Below are positions 1 to 12,900 of a stretch of 64,000 nucleotides of DNA, one piece after another. Each line of letters starts with the position of its first letter. Positions within the stretch are counted from its first letter, which is position 1. The notes beneath the pieces were generated by a model. It had not been told where the DNA came from. It made no database searches and saw only the letters and a program-made list of their open reading frames with translations. The position numbers were made by a program, and so were the translations under genes. Source of the DNA: Tribonema minus (taxonomy: Eukaryota > Sar > Xanthophyceae > Tribonematales > Tribonemataceae); NCBI GenBank assembly GCA_017506865.1, contig JAFCMP010000357.1, positions 501,001 to 565,000 of the forward strand. The letters run 5' to 3'.

Positions 1-413
1 GTCCAATGACAAATGCCAGGCATAGGGTTTCAGGATGATTCTGCTTGCTGGTATTTTATCACGATGTATCATTGCTCATCGATCGTTGTGCCAACATGTG
101 TCATCAATCGACAACTACCGCCACGCCATGACTGCTGCTGCTTCGGACGGCACGATCGCAGTGCACAACGTCAAGTTGGCTGCGCGCTCGATGTCTTGTC
201 ATACGATCACCCACACTCGTTGGAGGATGCACGTTGCAGCGACATGTGTGCTGCTATCAACTTCATAGCTCGCAAATCAGCACGGCTCTTATGCCTCCAG
301 TGACCACGCGCAACCATGGCCATTGCGCTTCACCCTCTAGAGCACTGCCAGACCCCCCCCCCCCCCCTCACCACACCGTTTTGCGACTGGCGCCGCACCC
401 CAGCTCCATGCAG

Positions 414-3400
414 CCACTGGCGACATCATCGATGGGTGGCAGGGCGGTGGCGCAGGCGACGACATGGCCTTTGCTGTGAGCGCTGCCACACTGAGCACTG
501 CTGCAGCGGGGCCGCAATCCATTGTGGGCGGCACTGCCAATGGCGCCGCTTCCGTGGGGAGATACGCGGTGGACGGCGAGAATGTGTGGGCCGCTGTTGG
601 CGTCGAGGGGGTGAGCTGATTGTTCATTGATATCTTCCAGTAGCACTCGTTGCAGGATGATATGTCATCTGCTCCATGACTCTCAGTAGTACTTATTGCA
701 GTGTGAAATGTCATGTGCTTCATGACATCAGATGACAAGTTGCTGCAAGGCAGCAACATGGTGCTGACTTCTGACGAGAGCGATGGTGTGTCAGGTGTCG
801 ATCAATGTCAGATGGCCCGGATGGTTGCTTCAATGTACTGGCATCATATGCTGCCAGGGCAAGAAGTGTGCTGCCCACCGTAGCACTGAAGCCCGGTGCA
901 CTCGTGACATTTGCTAACAACAATGGCAGCACACGTACGGCTGTCGCGCCAGCACACGAGATCAGCAGACTTTGCCACAGCGCTCAACGCATGTACGCAT
1001 GTATGTGTGTATGGTCGCCTGCCCAATACAACGCAATGATGACACAAACGCGCGCGCGGGCGAATGCGACCCCCCCCCCCCCCCCCCTTAGCCAATACCT
1101 ACATGCCCCCCGCACGCACGCCACAGACAACAGCAACGGTGGCAGTGCACGCCGACAAGGGCACGGGCCTCGTCACCGCGCTCCAGACCACCGCCTCCCC
1201 CGCAGACGCCTACTCTCCCGACACCTCGAACGACGCCCTGGCGCTGCAGCGTCTGAGCCTCGCCACCGGCGCGGTAGCGTGGAGCACTGACTATCCGGGG
1301 GCGGTGGGCGCCGCCATGGCTGCGCGCAGGGGCGGCAGCGTCGTGACGGTGGGGCACGAGGGCGGCAGCGTGCTGGTGCTGTCGCACGCGTACCGCGACG
1401 GCGCGCTGCAGTGGCGCTTCGCGGCGCGCGCGGGGTGGGCGACGGCGGTTGTGCTGAGCACTGCTGATGGCTATCCCGTTGTCGTGGGGAACACAGAGGT
1501 CACCGGTGAGTGACAGAAACGAACAAGATTTGGCTGTTGTAACAATATTGGTGTTCCATCGTAGCTACATTGCGTTTGACAGCGGTGGTGCAGTATGACG
1601 TCATTTTTTTCTGTCATAGTTTGAGCTGTGGTTGTGTTCAGCTGCGTTGTGCAACCCACCAGCGTGGACTTGATGCTACATTGCGTGACAGCATTGCAAC
1701 TTTGAGCCTCAGGGTGTTTCAGATGCGCACCTGCCTATACTCCTCTGTCTTGCAGAAAATGGGGTGACCAACGTGGATGCCTTTGTGCTGACCTTGGACA
1801 AGGACACTGGCGAGGAGCTCTGCTACTACTCCTTTGGGTCTCCAGCGGATGATATGGTATGTTTAAAAGTCAGGACGCTCTCATGTGTTGCCGGTGTACT
1901 GCTGGTACAGCGTGTGTGGCTATGATGACAGCCTGATGCTGTTTTGACCATAGAGCACCATCAAAGGAATGCAACCACATGTCACTCATAATTAAGTATT
2001 GTATGGAGGCTCATGTCTGAACCCAAGCACTCTTGTGAGATGAAGTGTGATGAGGAGTGGCACATGCCACAGGTTGGCCACACTTAAGATAAAAAGGGTG
2101 CCATTGATTGCTTGCACTGCTTGGCATGACAAATGGCTAGGGTTGAAGCATGAGTTTGGGTCAAAGCCAGAATACACCAACCCCAACCCTGACCGTAGTT
2201 CGCCACGGCTGACGGCACCCCCACCCCCCCCTCTCTTGCATGTTGTGCGTCCAGACGTATCGGCGCCCGTACGACACTCATCCTGATGCACGCTAACATA
2301 ATATGCCACTTCACGACAATGTCTGCTGCGCAGGCCACAGGCGTGGTGGCCAGCTAGGGTTGGAGCATGTGTTGGGGTCAGTGATGACATGTACCAACCA
2401 CAATCCTAACCCTGATTCGCCAAGGCTAACAACCCCCCCCCCCCCCTCTTTCATGACTGCTGCGCAGGCCACAGGCGTGGTGGCCAGCGCCGCGCGCAAG
2501 ATCACCGTCACGGGCTACACCACCGGCCCCCTCTTCCAGACCAACCCCGGCGCATCCGACACGTTCGCGGTCGAATTCGACCAAGACCTGCTCTGCTTGC
2601 TACCACCCAGCACCGCTCCCTACGTCTTCACTGACCCCCACGTCGCCGAAACCGTTACGCGCACAATAACGGTTTCGACGGCGGCGGCTGCTGGGGGGGC
2701 GGCGGCTGTCGCCAGCAGCTCGGCGCCGTTGTCCGCGGCGTTTCAGGTGGGGTCGGGGGCGAGCGCGGGGGGTACGGCGGCCTTCATGATGTTTGGCCAG
2801 CTGCAGTTCATCTCCACCACGGCGCTGGTGGACGCCAACCAGAGCGAGCAGGCGAGTGCGCGCGAGCTTCAAGTGTGACTCGCCTGTGTCAGCGCATGCC
2901 ACAGTGATCACTGCTTTTGGAAGGGCATTGTTAACCCGTAATATGTTTGATCGACAGACCCTACAGCAGTGTTGAACAATTGCTGCGGGGACGATGATGT
3001 GGGTCCTCGTGGGCCCTCTCATTGCGTGCGTTGCTTACTTCTTGTCCAATGAAAGGTCATCGCTCAGCGGAGATGCGGTGTGACAGCGGCACCATTCTAC
3101 GCTTGGGGGCCAAGCAAAGCACACCCAGCTCGCAGACAAGTGTCGTTGTCAGCAGCAGCAATTGATCATCACCACTTGTGTCTGCAAACACTGCTAATGC
3201 CAGGGTATGAAGCCATGGAGCAGTACGAACATTATTAGCATCTGGTGGTCGAGTGCGCTGACGAAGGCTACCGAAGTCTGCAGTTGATGGCCACAGCAGG
3301 ATTACTGAGCACTGTCACCTTGCAGTCAATCGCCGCACGACAAGTCACTGTCTGCTCCTGCAGCTGAAATTTGTCAATTTCCGTGCCGTCTCTGCAGTTC

Positions 3401-6400
3401 CTGGATCTTGCATCGAGTCTCAACTGGATGAACCTCTGGTGGGACGCGTCCGCGCTGGTGCCGTGTGGCAGGTGAGCACTGCCGCATCGTGATCGTTACG
3501 TCAGCGCTTGACTGATAAGCGACAGGAAGAGCGCAGTGTTGCGTTACAGTAATGCGCAGCAGCGCTTATCTGCTGCCTGGCGGATGAGCACTGCTGCAGC
3601 GTATTGCTTACAAGTATCAGTGCTCAACTGATGAGTGGCAAGAGAGCACTGTTGCATCATACGTTGATATATTTATCTACAGCGGCGCTCAAGTGCTGAG
3701 TGACAAGAGATGAGCCCTGCTGCATTGCAGCAGTGGCGGCAGGGATCAACAGGGTCACTGCACATGGCGTTGGAGCAGTATCGGCGTGCACTGGACTGCT
3801 CACGTGCCAACCGTATGTATAGGCGCAGTGCGTTTTGCCTGCAACTGCGCATACTCCGTCCTGACTGCAGCACCGGCCAACATGAAGTGACGTCCGCGTT
3901 TCATGCGTGTTGCTGTAAAGCTCATGCCCTGCGTTGCCTCGTGAGTGTGTCAGCATAGGCATGTGTGTTGGTTCATGCCGTCATGTACACAGCCTGAGCT
4001 GGTGTCCACTTGTTTGGCGTCTGCACCAAACTCATCAATCACTTGCATTAACCGTTGCTTCCGCATCGCCTCGTGCCATTGTGTTTCGCCATTGCGTTCT
4101 GCCACAGCTGCATCGCGAACGACAACACAGGCGTCGGCGGCACCACCTTCATTGGCAACACCATCCTGGTAGTCGGGCTCACGACGCTGATAGTCCTCAT
4201 CCATCTTCTGGGAGTGTCATTGGTTGAAGCTTACTGGCTGGCCAAGGACAAGGGGCGCCACCACTTGAGTGACGTGCCGCGCACTTTCCCCGATGTTGAA
4301 GTTGAAGAGGTCAGTCCTGGCATCCCCTTGTGTGTGGCTGCGGTCGTGCTGCTGTTGTCCGATGCATGCTTGGTGTTCGCATTGTCAAAAGGCACAACGT
4401 GCGCAGACGTAACTCTTTACACGAGGTAGGTGATCAGCACGCCGCTTTGACAGACATATACCTGCTGGCATCAAGTCACACCAAAATAGAGTGACAAGTG
4501 AGCACGATGGTCTGTGTACGCTTGACATCTTTTGGCATGAGGCGTGACCGCTGGCTGTCATGGCGACGCCATTTTAGGTAGCTCTGTTGGAGGTACAGTC
4601 CATCCTACAACCCATGCGCGTGCGCGATAAACAATAGATCACATGACGCTGTGCGCGCTGCAAATGTGTTCACCTTACTGGGCGGTGCGTTGTGATGAGA
4701 GCAGCTTGTTGTGGCATAACTTGCGTCACCTTGATAAAGCGTCTCCAAGTTGAACTTGATAGAGGGGGGCGTCACCTCGGCTCGCCGGCGACAGGATCAG
4801 GAAAAGAGTTATGGTCGGGGGTACTCGAGTGCAGACCGTGCAGCAACTAAGCTATGATTGCACCACGACCTCCGTTCGGCGCTGAACTGGGCTGACGGCA
4901 CTCCTGCTGCGCGTTATGCCTGCCATCCGTGACGACCGCATGCGCCACCGTCGCACGCATGCAGCTCAATGACACCCATTTCCAATTGCTCTCTGGCGCT
5001 ATTGTTACAGGGTGCGCAACCAAAGGCAGCGCGCAGCACATCAGCAGCGCTCAGCACGTCATCAGAGTCAGGTCTCAGCGCATTGGCAGCGCGCACCGCG
5101 GCGCCCATTGCGGGGCTGGACTGTGAGATGCGTGCGAGCAAAGAGGCGAGCGACGCTGAGGTTGCTGAGATTATGCCCATCAAGCGCGCAACGAGCTCCG
5201 CGCGCGGCATGGCCTCCAAGCGGGTATGTGTGTATTGCAGTCCATGACAATGTAGTTGAAGTTTGTGGATGGCGGAGTGTAGCAGATTGCTTGCAGTTGG
5301 GGGTTGCTTGTTGACTGTGAATGAAGAGTGCCGGTCGGCGAAAGTGTAGCCGCAGGTTGAGAGGCCTAGTGCGCACTTCAAGTTGGCAAATGGTGGTGGC
5401 AATACCAACCAGGGATATGTCGGATCACTGCGTTCATGGCACAGTGTCAATATCATATGCACAAATTGAGAGCCTGCACTGTGATGACAGCTTTCATGCT
5501 GGTCACGCGCGCCTTGGAATCTACTCTTCCTGATAGCAATGCTCCTGTGCGCATACTCATCTTCTGCAAAAACATGTACTACGCCAACAGTGCATACACA
5601 GCGCGTGCACGGCGCTCTGGCAGCAGTCCATGGCATGCTCACTTATCAAAAGATTCATCCCTCAGTGAACAAGCCGATGAAGTCACTGACAAGTGCAGGC
5701 ATGAGCTAGCGACCTTCTCCAAGGCGCGTGACGATGCACACAAGAAAAAGCTCTCCTACAACACATGTCAACTGCGCTCAGCATCTGTCTGCTCTGCCCA
5801 CCACACCTGTGCACTGCATGTGCTTGGTTTAGGGTTGGTTTTAGGTGACCAAGCTCGTGTAGCCCATGCCTGATCTCGCCACCCTGCCCACCTGCCAGTG
5901 CTGAAACCTGCAACGACCTTACCATTGCCCGCGCGCAGATGTTTGACGCCACGGTGGACACGCCCGTAAAGCACATACGGCAGCGCTCAACCTCCCTCTG
6001 GCTCCACTTCCCGCACGTCGAGCTCATCTTCCTGCTGTTCGCGTACGAGGGCGCGGTGGCGGCGCAGGCATCCATGCTCAGCAGCCCGTGCACATCGCTC
6101 GTCGCCTCGTCCGTGGTGCTGCTGGTGCTGTACCCGATCCTACTGCTCCTGCTGGCCATACGCGTCATTCAGGTACGTGCATGTACTTACATGCTCTGAA
6201 GAATATATGATGGCACTGTTTGACTCGTGGCCAATGACTGCATCAGCGGCGACCACGGTGATTGATGGAAGGCACTTGCGGCTAACCACACCTTGTCACC
6301 TAGAGCTCTACGATCTTTTGATTCGTTTCCATATGAAGTACGTGTGGACTCTGGGAGGCACACTTAGGTTTAGCGTTGGGTCAGCTTAAGGTTAGGGTTC

Positions 6401-9400
6401 CTCCTGCAGGCCGTCCGCGTCATTCAGGTACATTACATGCATGCAATGAGTGTAAGCCGTAAGTGTCACCATTAGGGTTAGGGTTAGTGTTGGGGTGGCG
6501 CTCAAGGTGTCACCCCATTGTGTTTGTGTGCCGTGCGTGACGGCGCGCAGTAAGGCTGCACTGACAACAGCAGTGGAGTGAAAATGCAGTGGCCACTGAA
6601 TGAATGGCTTGTGTAACTCACGTACTTGTACGTACTGGCTGCATCCGCTGATACTCGCGGAGCTTGTGCGCATACGCCTGTTGAAGCAGCGCTCGTGCTC
6701 CAAAATGTGTGTCACCACATCCTGCATCGACTCCCATATATACCACCATTCAGTGATGGGGTTCACGCCAACATCATATTGACGTGTTTATGACGGCAAA
6801 CACTCGTGCGCGCGGTCTGCAGGCGCTGCGCGTGGGCACAGCCGTCTACATTGCCCACGACGCCTCCAAGCCGAGCGGCGACGCTGTCACACCGCTCAGT
6901 ATGCGCCAGCGCTGCTGCTCACTCATGTCCTGGCCACTCCGAGCCGTCCAAGGTCTGGTAACAGCGCTGCGCGAGGCGTGGCACAATGGCGAGAGCATCT
7001 TTGTTGCCGGCGACAAGGGCCACTGGGAGGTGCCAGATACCATTGTGGACGAGGATGCGAGGCTGGAGAGGGAGAGCTTCATGATAGGCTACGAGCCCGT
7101 GTTCCGGGACTTCAGCGCGCATGGGACGTACTACATTGTCGTCGTGCTGCTGCGGCTCATGGGCACGGCGCTGGTGAGTGAGCTGAGCGCTGATGTTGCA
7201 GTTGAAGTTGAAGTTTAGACTTGGGGCCATCTCTGCATGGACATTCTGCAGGCAGATTCTTGCAGTCGGTTTTGTCCAGGCTACCAGCAGGTGTGTGCAT
7301 GCATGCGTGTGGAGTAGGGGCCAGGTTTAAGGCGCAGGGAGCGGAGGCAGAGCTGAGCAGCTCGCATCATGGTAGACTAGCCACAGTGTATGAAATCGTG
7401 CTGCAGCGCCATGCTTGAGCTGCTGTGACTGATGCGCCGTGCCACCTTGGCGTTCACTTGAGCATTGATTAATCGCAGAGTTTCTATATGTTGAGCACTG
7501 TCCCATCGGTTACGCACCCGCAATATGAACCGATGTATGGTACCAAAGAGCTCATGAACCTCGAATGCACGTGAAGGCTCTTGACTCGTCGTGTGCACTG
7601 CGGGAGAGCATATCACCGCTTCACTGTACCCATGCAGGTTGAAGACATCGTATGCCGTGTGCTGCCACTGGTAACGCGTGCCACTGCTCAAGCAGCCCTC
7701 ACTCGCAATCCTCATCTGCAAAACTCGCCAGGCAAGACCATACTTTACCCTCACCCTCACTTGACCATCACCAATACCCACGCACACATCTGCTTTCGCA
7801 ACTGCCTCCCCCTCCGCGCCCCCAGATATCAGCGCTGGTGGTCAACGGCCCCCTAGCAAGCGCCCTCCTGTGTGGCCTCTACGCCTTCAACCTGGTCCTG
7901 GTGGTCCTCTGGCGGCCCTTCTGCAACACCTTCTTGCAGTTTGCGGAAGTTACATCGCTCGCCATCAACCTGGCGTGCCTGCTCATCATGTGGCTGGGTG
8001 CGACGCGCGCGCACAACGACACCACGCTCAGGGACATGCTGTACGGATCGTTCCTCGCCCTGCAGGTGCGGTTGCTGGTTGCCATTGCATACCTGCGCAC
8101 CTATGAGTTGGCAATGGACGCATCCAAATGCCATGCCTGTGTAGTGCTACGCCCGCCCCATTGTTCAATTGCTACAAGCAGCTGGAGTCGCGAGGTGAGG
8201 TTGTGATTCTGGAAAGTACTTCACCGTGTATATATGCTTCTGCCTCTGTCCGGGCGTCAGCGGGAAGCGGCGTGCCAAGCCTCTGGCCAACTTGACATTG
8301 GCGAGATTGACATCGAGTGGAGCAATACTGACACTCACGGCCTGCCCTCTCTGCCATCGCATGCGTACTTGCCACCACAGGCACGATCACATTGTCTTTA
8401 CCTCAGCCATTAGGTTTAATGTGTGCACTGCGAAGCTGTGAGTGGCAGTGCGTTAATGCTGCCACACACATGCCAAGCGGCAGCTTGGCATTCTGTTTGA
8501 TGATGGCAGTGCTGCTGATACTTGGTGAACCGAGCGGATGCACCACTGCTGTGTCTTGGGTAACTTCCACAAGGGCCAAAGATTGTCACCGTAGACGCCT
8601 CGGGTCACCTTATACTGGAAACAGTGGCGAGCCACTAGGTATTGCCATCTTCATACGCTCATAGCCTGCATGTGGCATTCATGTTGGTGGCAGACACTTT
8701 TATGCAATGCTTGTGGGTCCGCAACATCCTTGCTGCATTGCTCTGACAAATGCCGTTGAAAGCGCTGCTGCATGTCACTGACATGGTGCTTTACTTGAGT
8801 GGCATGTATGATGCTTTCCTTCACCACACCACAGTGCAGCGATGGCGCACTCTCTCCTGCATTCGGCGCTGATTGTTAGGCATCTCTGCCGCCGCTACGC
8901 TGCTCCGCGCAGGTGGCCAGCCTGCTCTTCATCACCGTACCCGTCTATGTAGACCTGGTGCTAGTGGTCATAGGGCGCGTCAACAAGAAGCTCTCCAAGC
9001 AGAAGGCGGAGTCGAAGGCAGAAGCTGCGCAGCTGCTGCGAGCACCTGTACGCGTCAGCGCGCGCGAAGTCTGCCAGTTCTTTGGCATCATGGTTCGCGA
9101 GAATGGTTTTGCCATGTGGCGCAGCCTGAGGAGCGGCGCCACTAAGTCAGATGAGGTGAGCACTGCTGCAGTACGTGGAGGTGGCCTGGGCAGTTTGTTT
9201 ACAGTAATATCTGCAAGTTGCCACTGTGTGTTTGAAGTGCCAGGGTGCGCAATACAAAGTAATGGTGCTACAGCATCGATGTCGTTTTACAACACAACGG
9301 ATACGAGCCGTAATGTACCTTCCACAGGACTGCAACATACTGTCTCTAGGTCAGCACGCCAGCTGCGATCATTGCCACATTTCAGCTGCGGCGCCGGTGC

Positions 9401-9716
9401 CACGACACCACAACATGCGACTTGCTATTGCAATGGCACACCAGAGCCGACGGCACATCGCAACCTTCACCGTCACTCTGCGACCCGCTTGCAGATCATG
9501 ACAATGGACCGTTTCATGTGTGTTGCTGCCCAGGTGCTGCTGCCGCCACAGCACGGCATCATAGGGGGCTTTGTCGCCCCCGCGGTAGTGGAGACTCGAC
9601 CACCAAGGCGCATGCTCAGCAGCAGCCTGTCGTCGTCCAACAGTTTCAGGGAAGGAGCGCTGCAACGCGCCGCCAGCATGCACGCCAGCGCACGCAACGG
9701 CCAGTCCCCGCAGTAG
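414..9716 (+). CDS. Beta-propeller-repeat multi-pass membrane protein (TRP-like), 5' partial
   Basis: Exons read: 414-610, 1127-1505, 1756-1856, 2468-2851, 3398-3471, 4108-4309, 5011-5223, 5939-6172, 6823-7173, a short uncertain exon near 7252-7290, 7826-8065, 8913-9155 and 9534-9716 (TAG stop). Phases close at every junction except around the short exon, where a hydrophobic reading (ILAVGFVQ) from 7256 competes. The first exon enters in phase 1, so upstream coding exists but was not found. The N-terminal half resembles SBBP-type beta-propeller repeats (for example DAFVLTLDKDTGEELCYYSF at 1773-1832, exon 1756-1856). The C-terminal half has about seven membrane segments, in exons 4108 (one), 5939 (two), 6823 (one), 7826 (two) and 8913 (one). 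This layout, a large ectodomain followed by a multi-pass block, recalls TRP/PKD2-like or fungal Flc-type proteins; that relation is inference. The tail is cytoplasmic-looking and Ser/Arg-rich. The intron after 2851 uses a GC donor (GCGAGT). Confidence 0.72.
2120..2470 (+). repeat. Tandem duplication of a 3' splice junction inside an intron
   Basis: A block of about 220 bases is present twice. The second copy carries the C-rich tract at 2429-2446 and the functional acceptor at 2467/2468. The first carries a C-rich tract at 2217-2232 and a copy of the acceptor plus the first exon codons at 2326-2350 (GCGCAG followed by codons for ATGVVAS), which then runs into a stop codon. Confidence 0.75.
3472..3720 (+). 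repeat. Degenerate intronic minisatellite starting at the donor
   Basis: About five diverged copies of a 55-65 base unit begin at or near 3473, 3531, 3584, 3645 and 3711. Each starts with a donor-like GAGCACTGCTGCAT-type string and several include a TACAG. The first copy is the functional 5' splice site at 3472. Confidence 0.6.
6158..6435 (+). repeat. Short copy of an exon end and donor inside the intron
   Basis: The exon 5939-6172 ends CGCGTCATTCAG followed by donor GTACGT. The string CGCGTCATTCAGGTAC recurs at 6417-6432 within the same intron, with a donor-like GTACAT. Short TTAGGG arrays at 6388-6396 and 6473-6489 lie near the copy. Confidence 0.65.
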
Positions 9717-9991
9717 TCACTGCAGTAGCGGAAGGCGGTGCTTGTGCGCTTTCGCGGCGCAAGCCCAACCAATCAATGTGTCATTTTTGAAGGCGGTGCG
9801 CTCGGTGTGCCCTTTGGGTAGCCAGTGCACTGCCTCCACACAAGGGGGGCGTTTGGCCCCCTTCAGCCTTGCCTGTGCTCTAAGCAGCCACGATTTTCCA
9901 TAGTATATGTTTAGGATACAGAGGTGTGTGGCGTGGGTGTTTGTACACAGAGCCCTTGTGCAGTAGAAGCTCGGATTTGCTTGTCTAGTTC

Positions 9992-12900
9992 CTAGTCCCC
10001 TTCCAGGACCCTTTCATACTTTCCGCTCCCGATCTTGAACTTGTAGAGCACAAGCGCCATGCCCGGCCCAGGGTTGCGCGCTTGCATAACTTGGCAGCGA
10101 CACGACATCACAGTCCCGCTCCCACAAAGTCACATAACTGGCGACAGCATTGGGCAGCAACTGCCTCATCCGTTTTTCGGCCCCTTCCTCCCCACCCCCC
10201 TTTTCAGCAGCCTCCTTCTCCCCTGACGACGTTCTTGTCATTCATGAATTCATCGTGAATTCACGCGCAGTCCGCGCGTTCGCGGACTGAAGGCTTCATT
10301 TGCGCTGTACTTTTATGTGTGTCACCAGGTACAATACCAAAGATGGTCCGCACCATTCTGTCAGTTTGGCGGTTCCTGTCATTTTCTACTTTGCTGCTGT
10401 GTGTGCTTGCTGGTGTGGATTGTGCCCACGTTCTGTGCGCTGATGCTCACCATGTCGCTTGCATCGGCGAAATTGCAGTGCTTGCCAAGTTTATCGACCT
10501 CCAAGTGGCGCTGAAACTGCATTGCAACTGCCGAGAGGGGAATGAGCAGCATTTGGCACATCATGTGGGCACACAGGATTGCTTGCGTACTATGTAGTAC
10601 CTTCACAGACATTGTTCATGCATGCGTACATGGCTGCGCGCATATTCCTAGCTGGAGTCCTACCACTTCACTGCTGCTGAAGTCTTGAAGAAATCTAGGG
10701 CCACGGCGCCAACAGAGGTAAGGTGGGGTCACATTTCAAGACATACGTAAATGCAACATGCACAAATACAACATGCCACATAGCGACCGGCGCCGCAAGA
10801 GCGTGGGTAGTGGTGTTGTAGATGCACAGATTTGGCATGCACATATGATACCAGTGTTGCAGGTGTTGTACCAAGCTTCACAACATGTTTGCAGCAGCTC
10901 TGTCACTGACCCCGATGTTACACTCACTGCAGCTCATGAACTGACCTTCATCACATGTAAACGCCTGCTGCTGGGACATGCGTGACGTGCGTAGCGCAGC
11001 ATATAGGGCACTCATACAGAGGCATCGGGATGTCCACGGAGCGCAGCAACGCGTGGCACAACTCATTCCTGTCAAGTTCTCAAGGCGTCACATTTGTACA
11101 CCAGCGCACCGCGCGGCAACTGCGCCCCTCTCGTGCGGCCAACAGGCGCTCGAACTCTGGCGCTTCGTGACTGCCAAGCCACCACGACATCACCACATAT
11201 TGGCAGAACACTGCACATAGGCCATGGCCATTGTGCTTGCCAGCAATCACCTACATAGCCACTTCCACCAAGTTTGGCAGAGCGCGACGGTCGATCAGCG
11301 CCTGAGCTACTGTAGGCAGCCATGCAGGGAGTGCATAAGCGGATACACGCAGTTGTAACTGCCGTTGGCGGCGGGTCACCGAAGCGCGGCCAGTTCCGAC
11401 CGCGCAATCTTGGCACTCATCTCCGTGAACTCCTTGGCAGTTACGTTGAGGACGTGCCGCTTCACCTTGGCATCCACCTGCACATGCAAACGGGCATACA
11501 ATACGTATTATCATAACATACATACTTCGAAGTACTTATGAATCATTGTTTCAATGAACATACTTCGAGGTGGATGTCTCATGCACGGACAGTGTGCACG
11601 GCCTGTTGCAGGTTCTGCTGCTGCGGCGTGATGCAAGTCACCATTGCGAAAACATGCCAACGGGGCCACAGAGAGGGTGCCATGTCACGGTGTGCATAAC
11701 CTCTGCAACGATCTACGCAGGTGACCACAGCTGAAAAATCTTTTTTTATTATAATGGCTGATGCATAGTGAGTTCGCAGTTGCTCAACGATAAAGTGGCT
11801 GGCACAGCCTTGCTTACATCAAACTTCAAAAGCTCGCTTGGCATACCCCTATGCTCACAGGTCAGGTTGACTCGCGTCACAGACCATCATGCACCTAGAA
11901 ACGTCCTATGACAGCAAGTCTGCACAACTGTGCCATGAGGAAAGCAGGTTCGAATTACAGCAGCTCATGTAGCAATTTGCTTTTCGAGAGCAAGTACTCA
12001 TGATAAGGCCAACACTTCAGGTACCTCAAGCTCGAGCAAGCGGCAAGACCCTTGATCATAATCATAGGCACGAACGCTGTGACAGTCCTATGGCCACCAG
12101 CAGCATGCACGCTGTATGATGATGCTTGTGGCTATGTGGGCGTAACCAACCGTTTCATGCATTACATAGTGCTCGGGCACCATAGCTTTACGGTGTGCAC
12201 ATAACGGCTGGTGTCAATGATCCGCAGCAGTGCTCCTACTCATGCTAGTCTACGTGATTGCACCTGCTGTTGACAAGTGGCCGCCGCCGTTCACCATTTG
12301 CCAGTGCACACTAAACACATCTGGCATAGGTCTACATGAATGACTCATACGTTGGTGCCAAGCCGTTGGCGCAAGTACAGGGTGATGCTCAACCAAAGGA
12401 TAACAGTTGGTGATTAGTGCCTCATAGACGTGAGCACTGCTGCAGCACATGCACAGACTGCCTCCTGATCAATGCCTACTCGAGCACAACAACGTTCCGA
12501 ATGATGGTGCCCCAAATCCAAATGCCTTGCAAAAGTGTACTTGTGGAGTCAGTCATTACATGTGTACATGTAAACGTAGAGCCTCACACATGTTTATTGT
12601 TGGCTGAAAGATAGATGCTTTGCATCATCGCTGCAGCATTATGAATGTTCGTACCTTGACAAGCGCTTCAAAGACGTGCACATTGCTGTAGCACTCCTCC
12701 TCCATCAGCTTGTTGTACACTTGGCTGCACCACCAACAACACAACGGCATCATTAGTGAAACCCGCTTTCTTGCGATCGTGCCTCGATTGAATCTCCACA
12801 GAAGTGAGGCGATTATTCCAATGTGATGTTTTGCATTGTGGCTGATGAGGGTTGCATAGCCTGCATACGCTCAAAGCCAGGAAGTATGCAACCCCTGGCA

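Noticed and set aside
805..1290. Open frame of 161 codons on the plus strand
   Set aside because: It lies in the intron between exons 414-610 and 1127-1505, which join in phase without it, and it shows no usable acceptor in the needed phase.
4310..4429. Extension of exon 4108-4309 into a hydrophobic stretch
   Set aside because: The donor at 4310 joins in phase to exon 5011; reading through gives a stretch ending soon after, with no family support.
11944..11962. GGTTCGAATTACAG string resembling a tRNA T-loop
   Set aside because: No matching acceptor stem, D-loop or anticodon arm can be folded around it.
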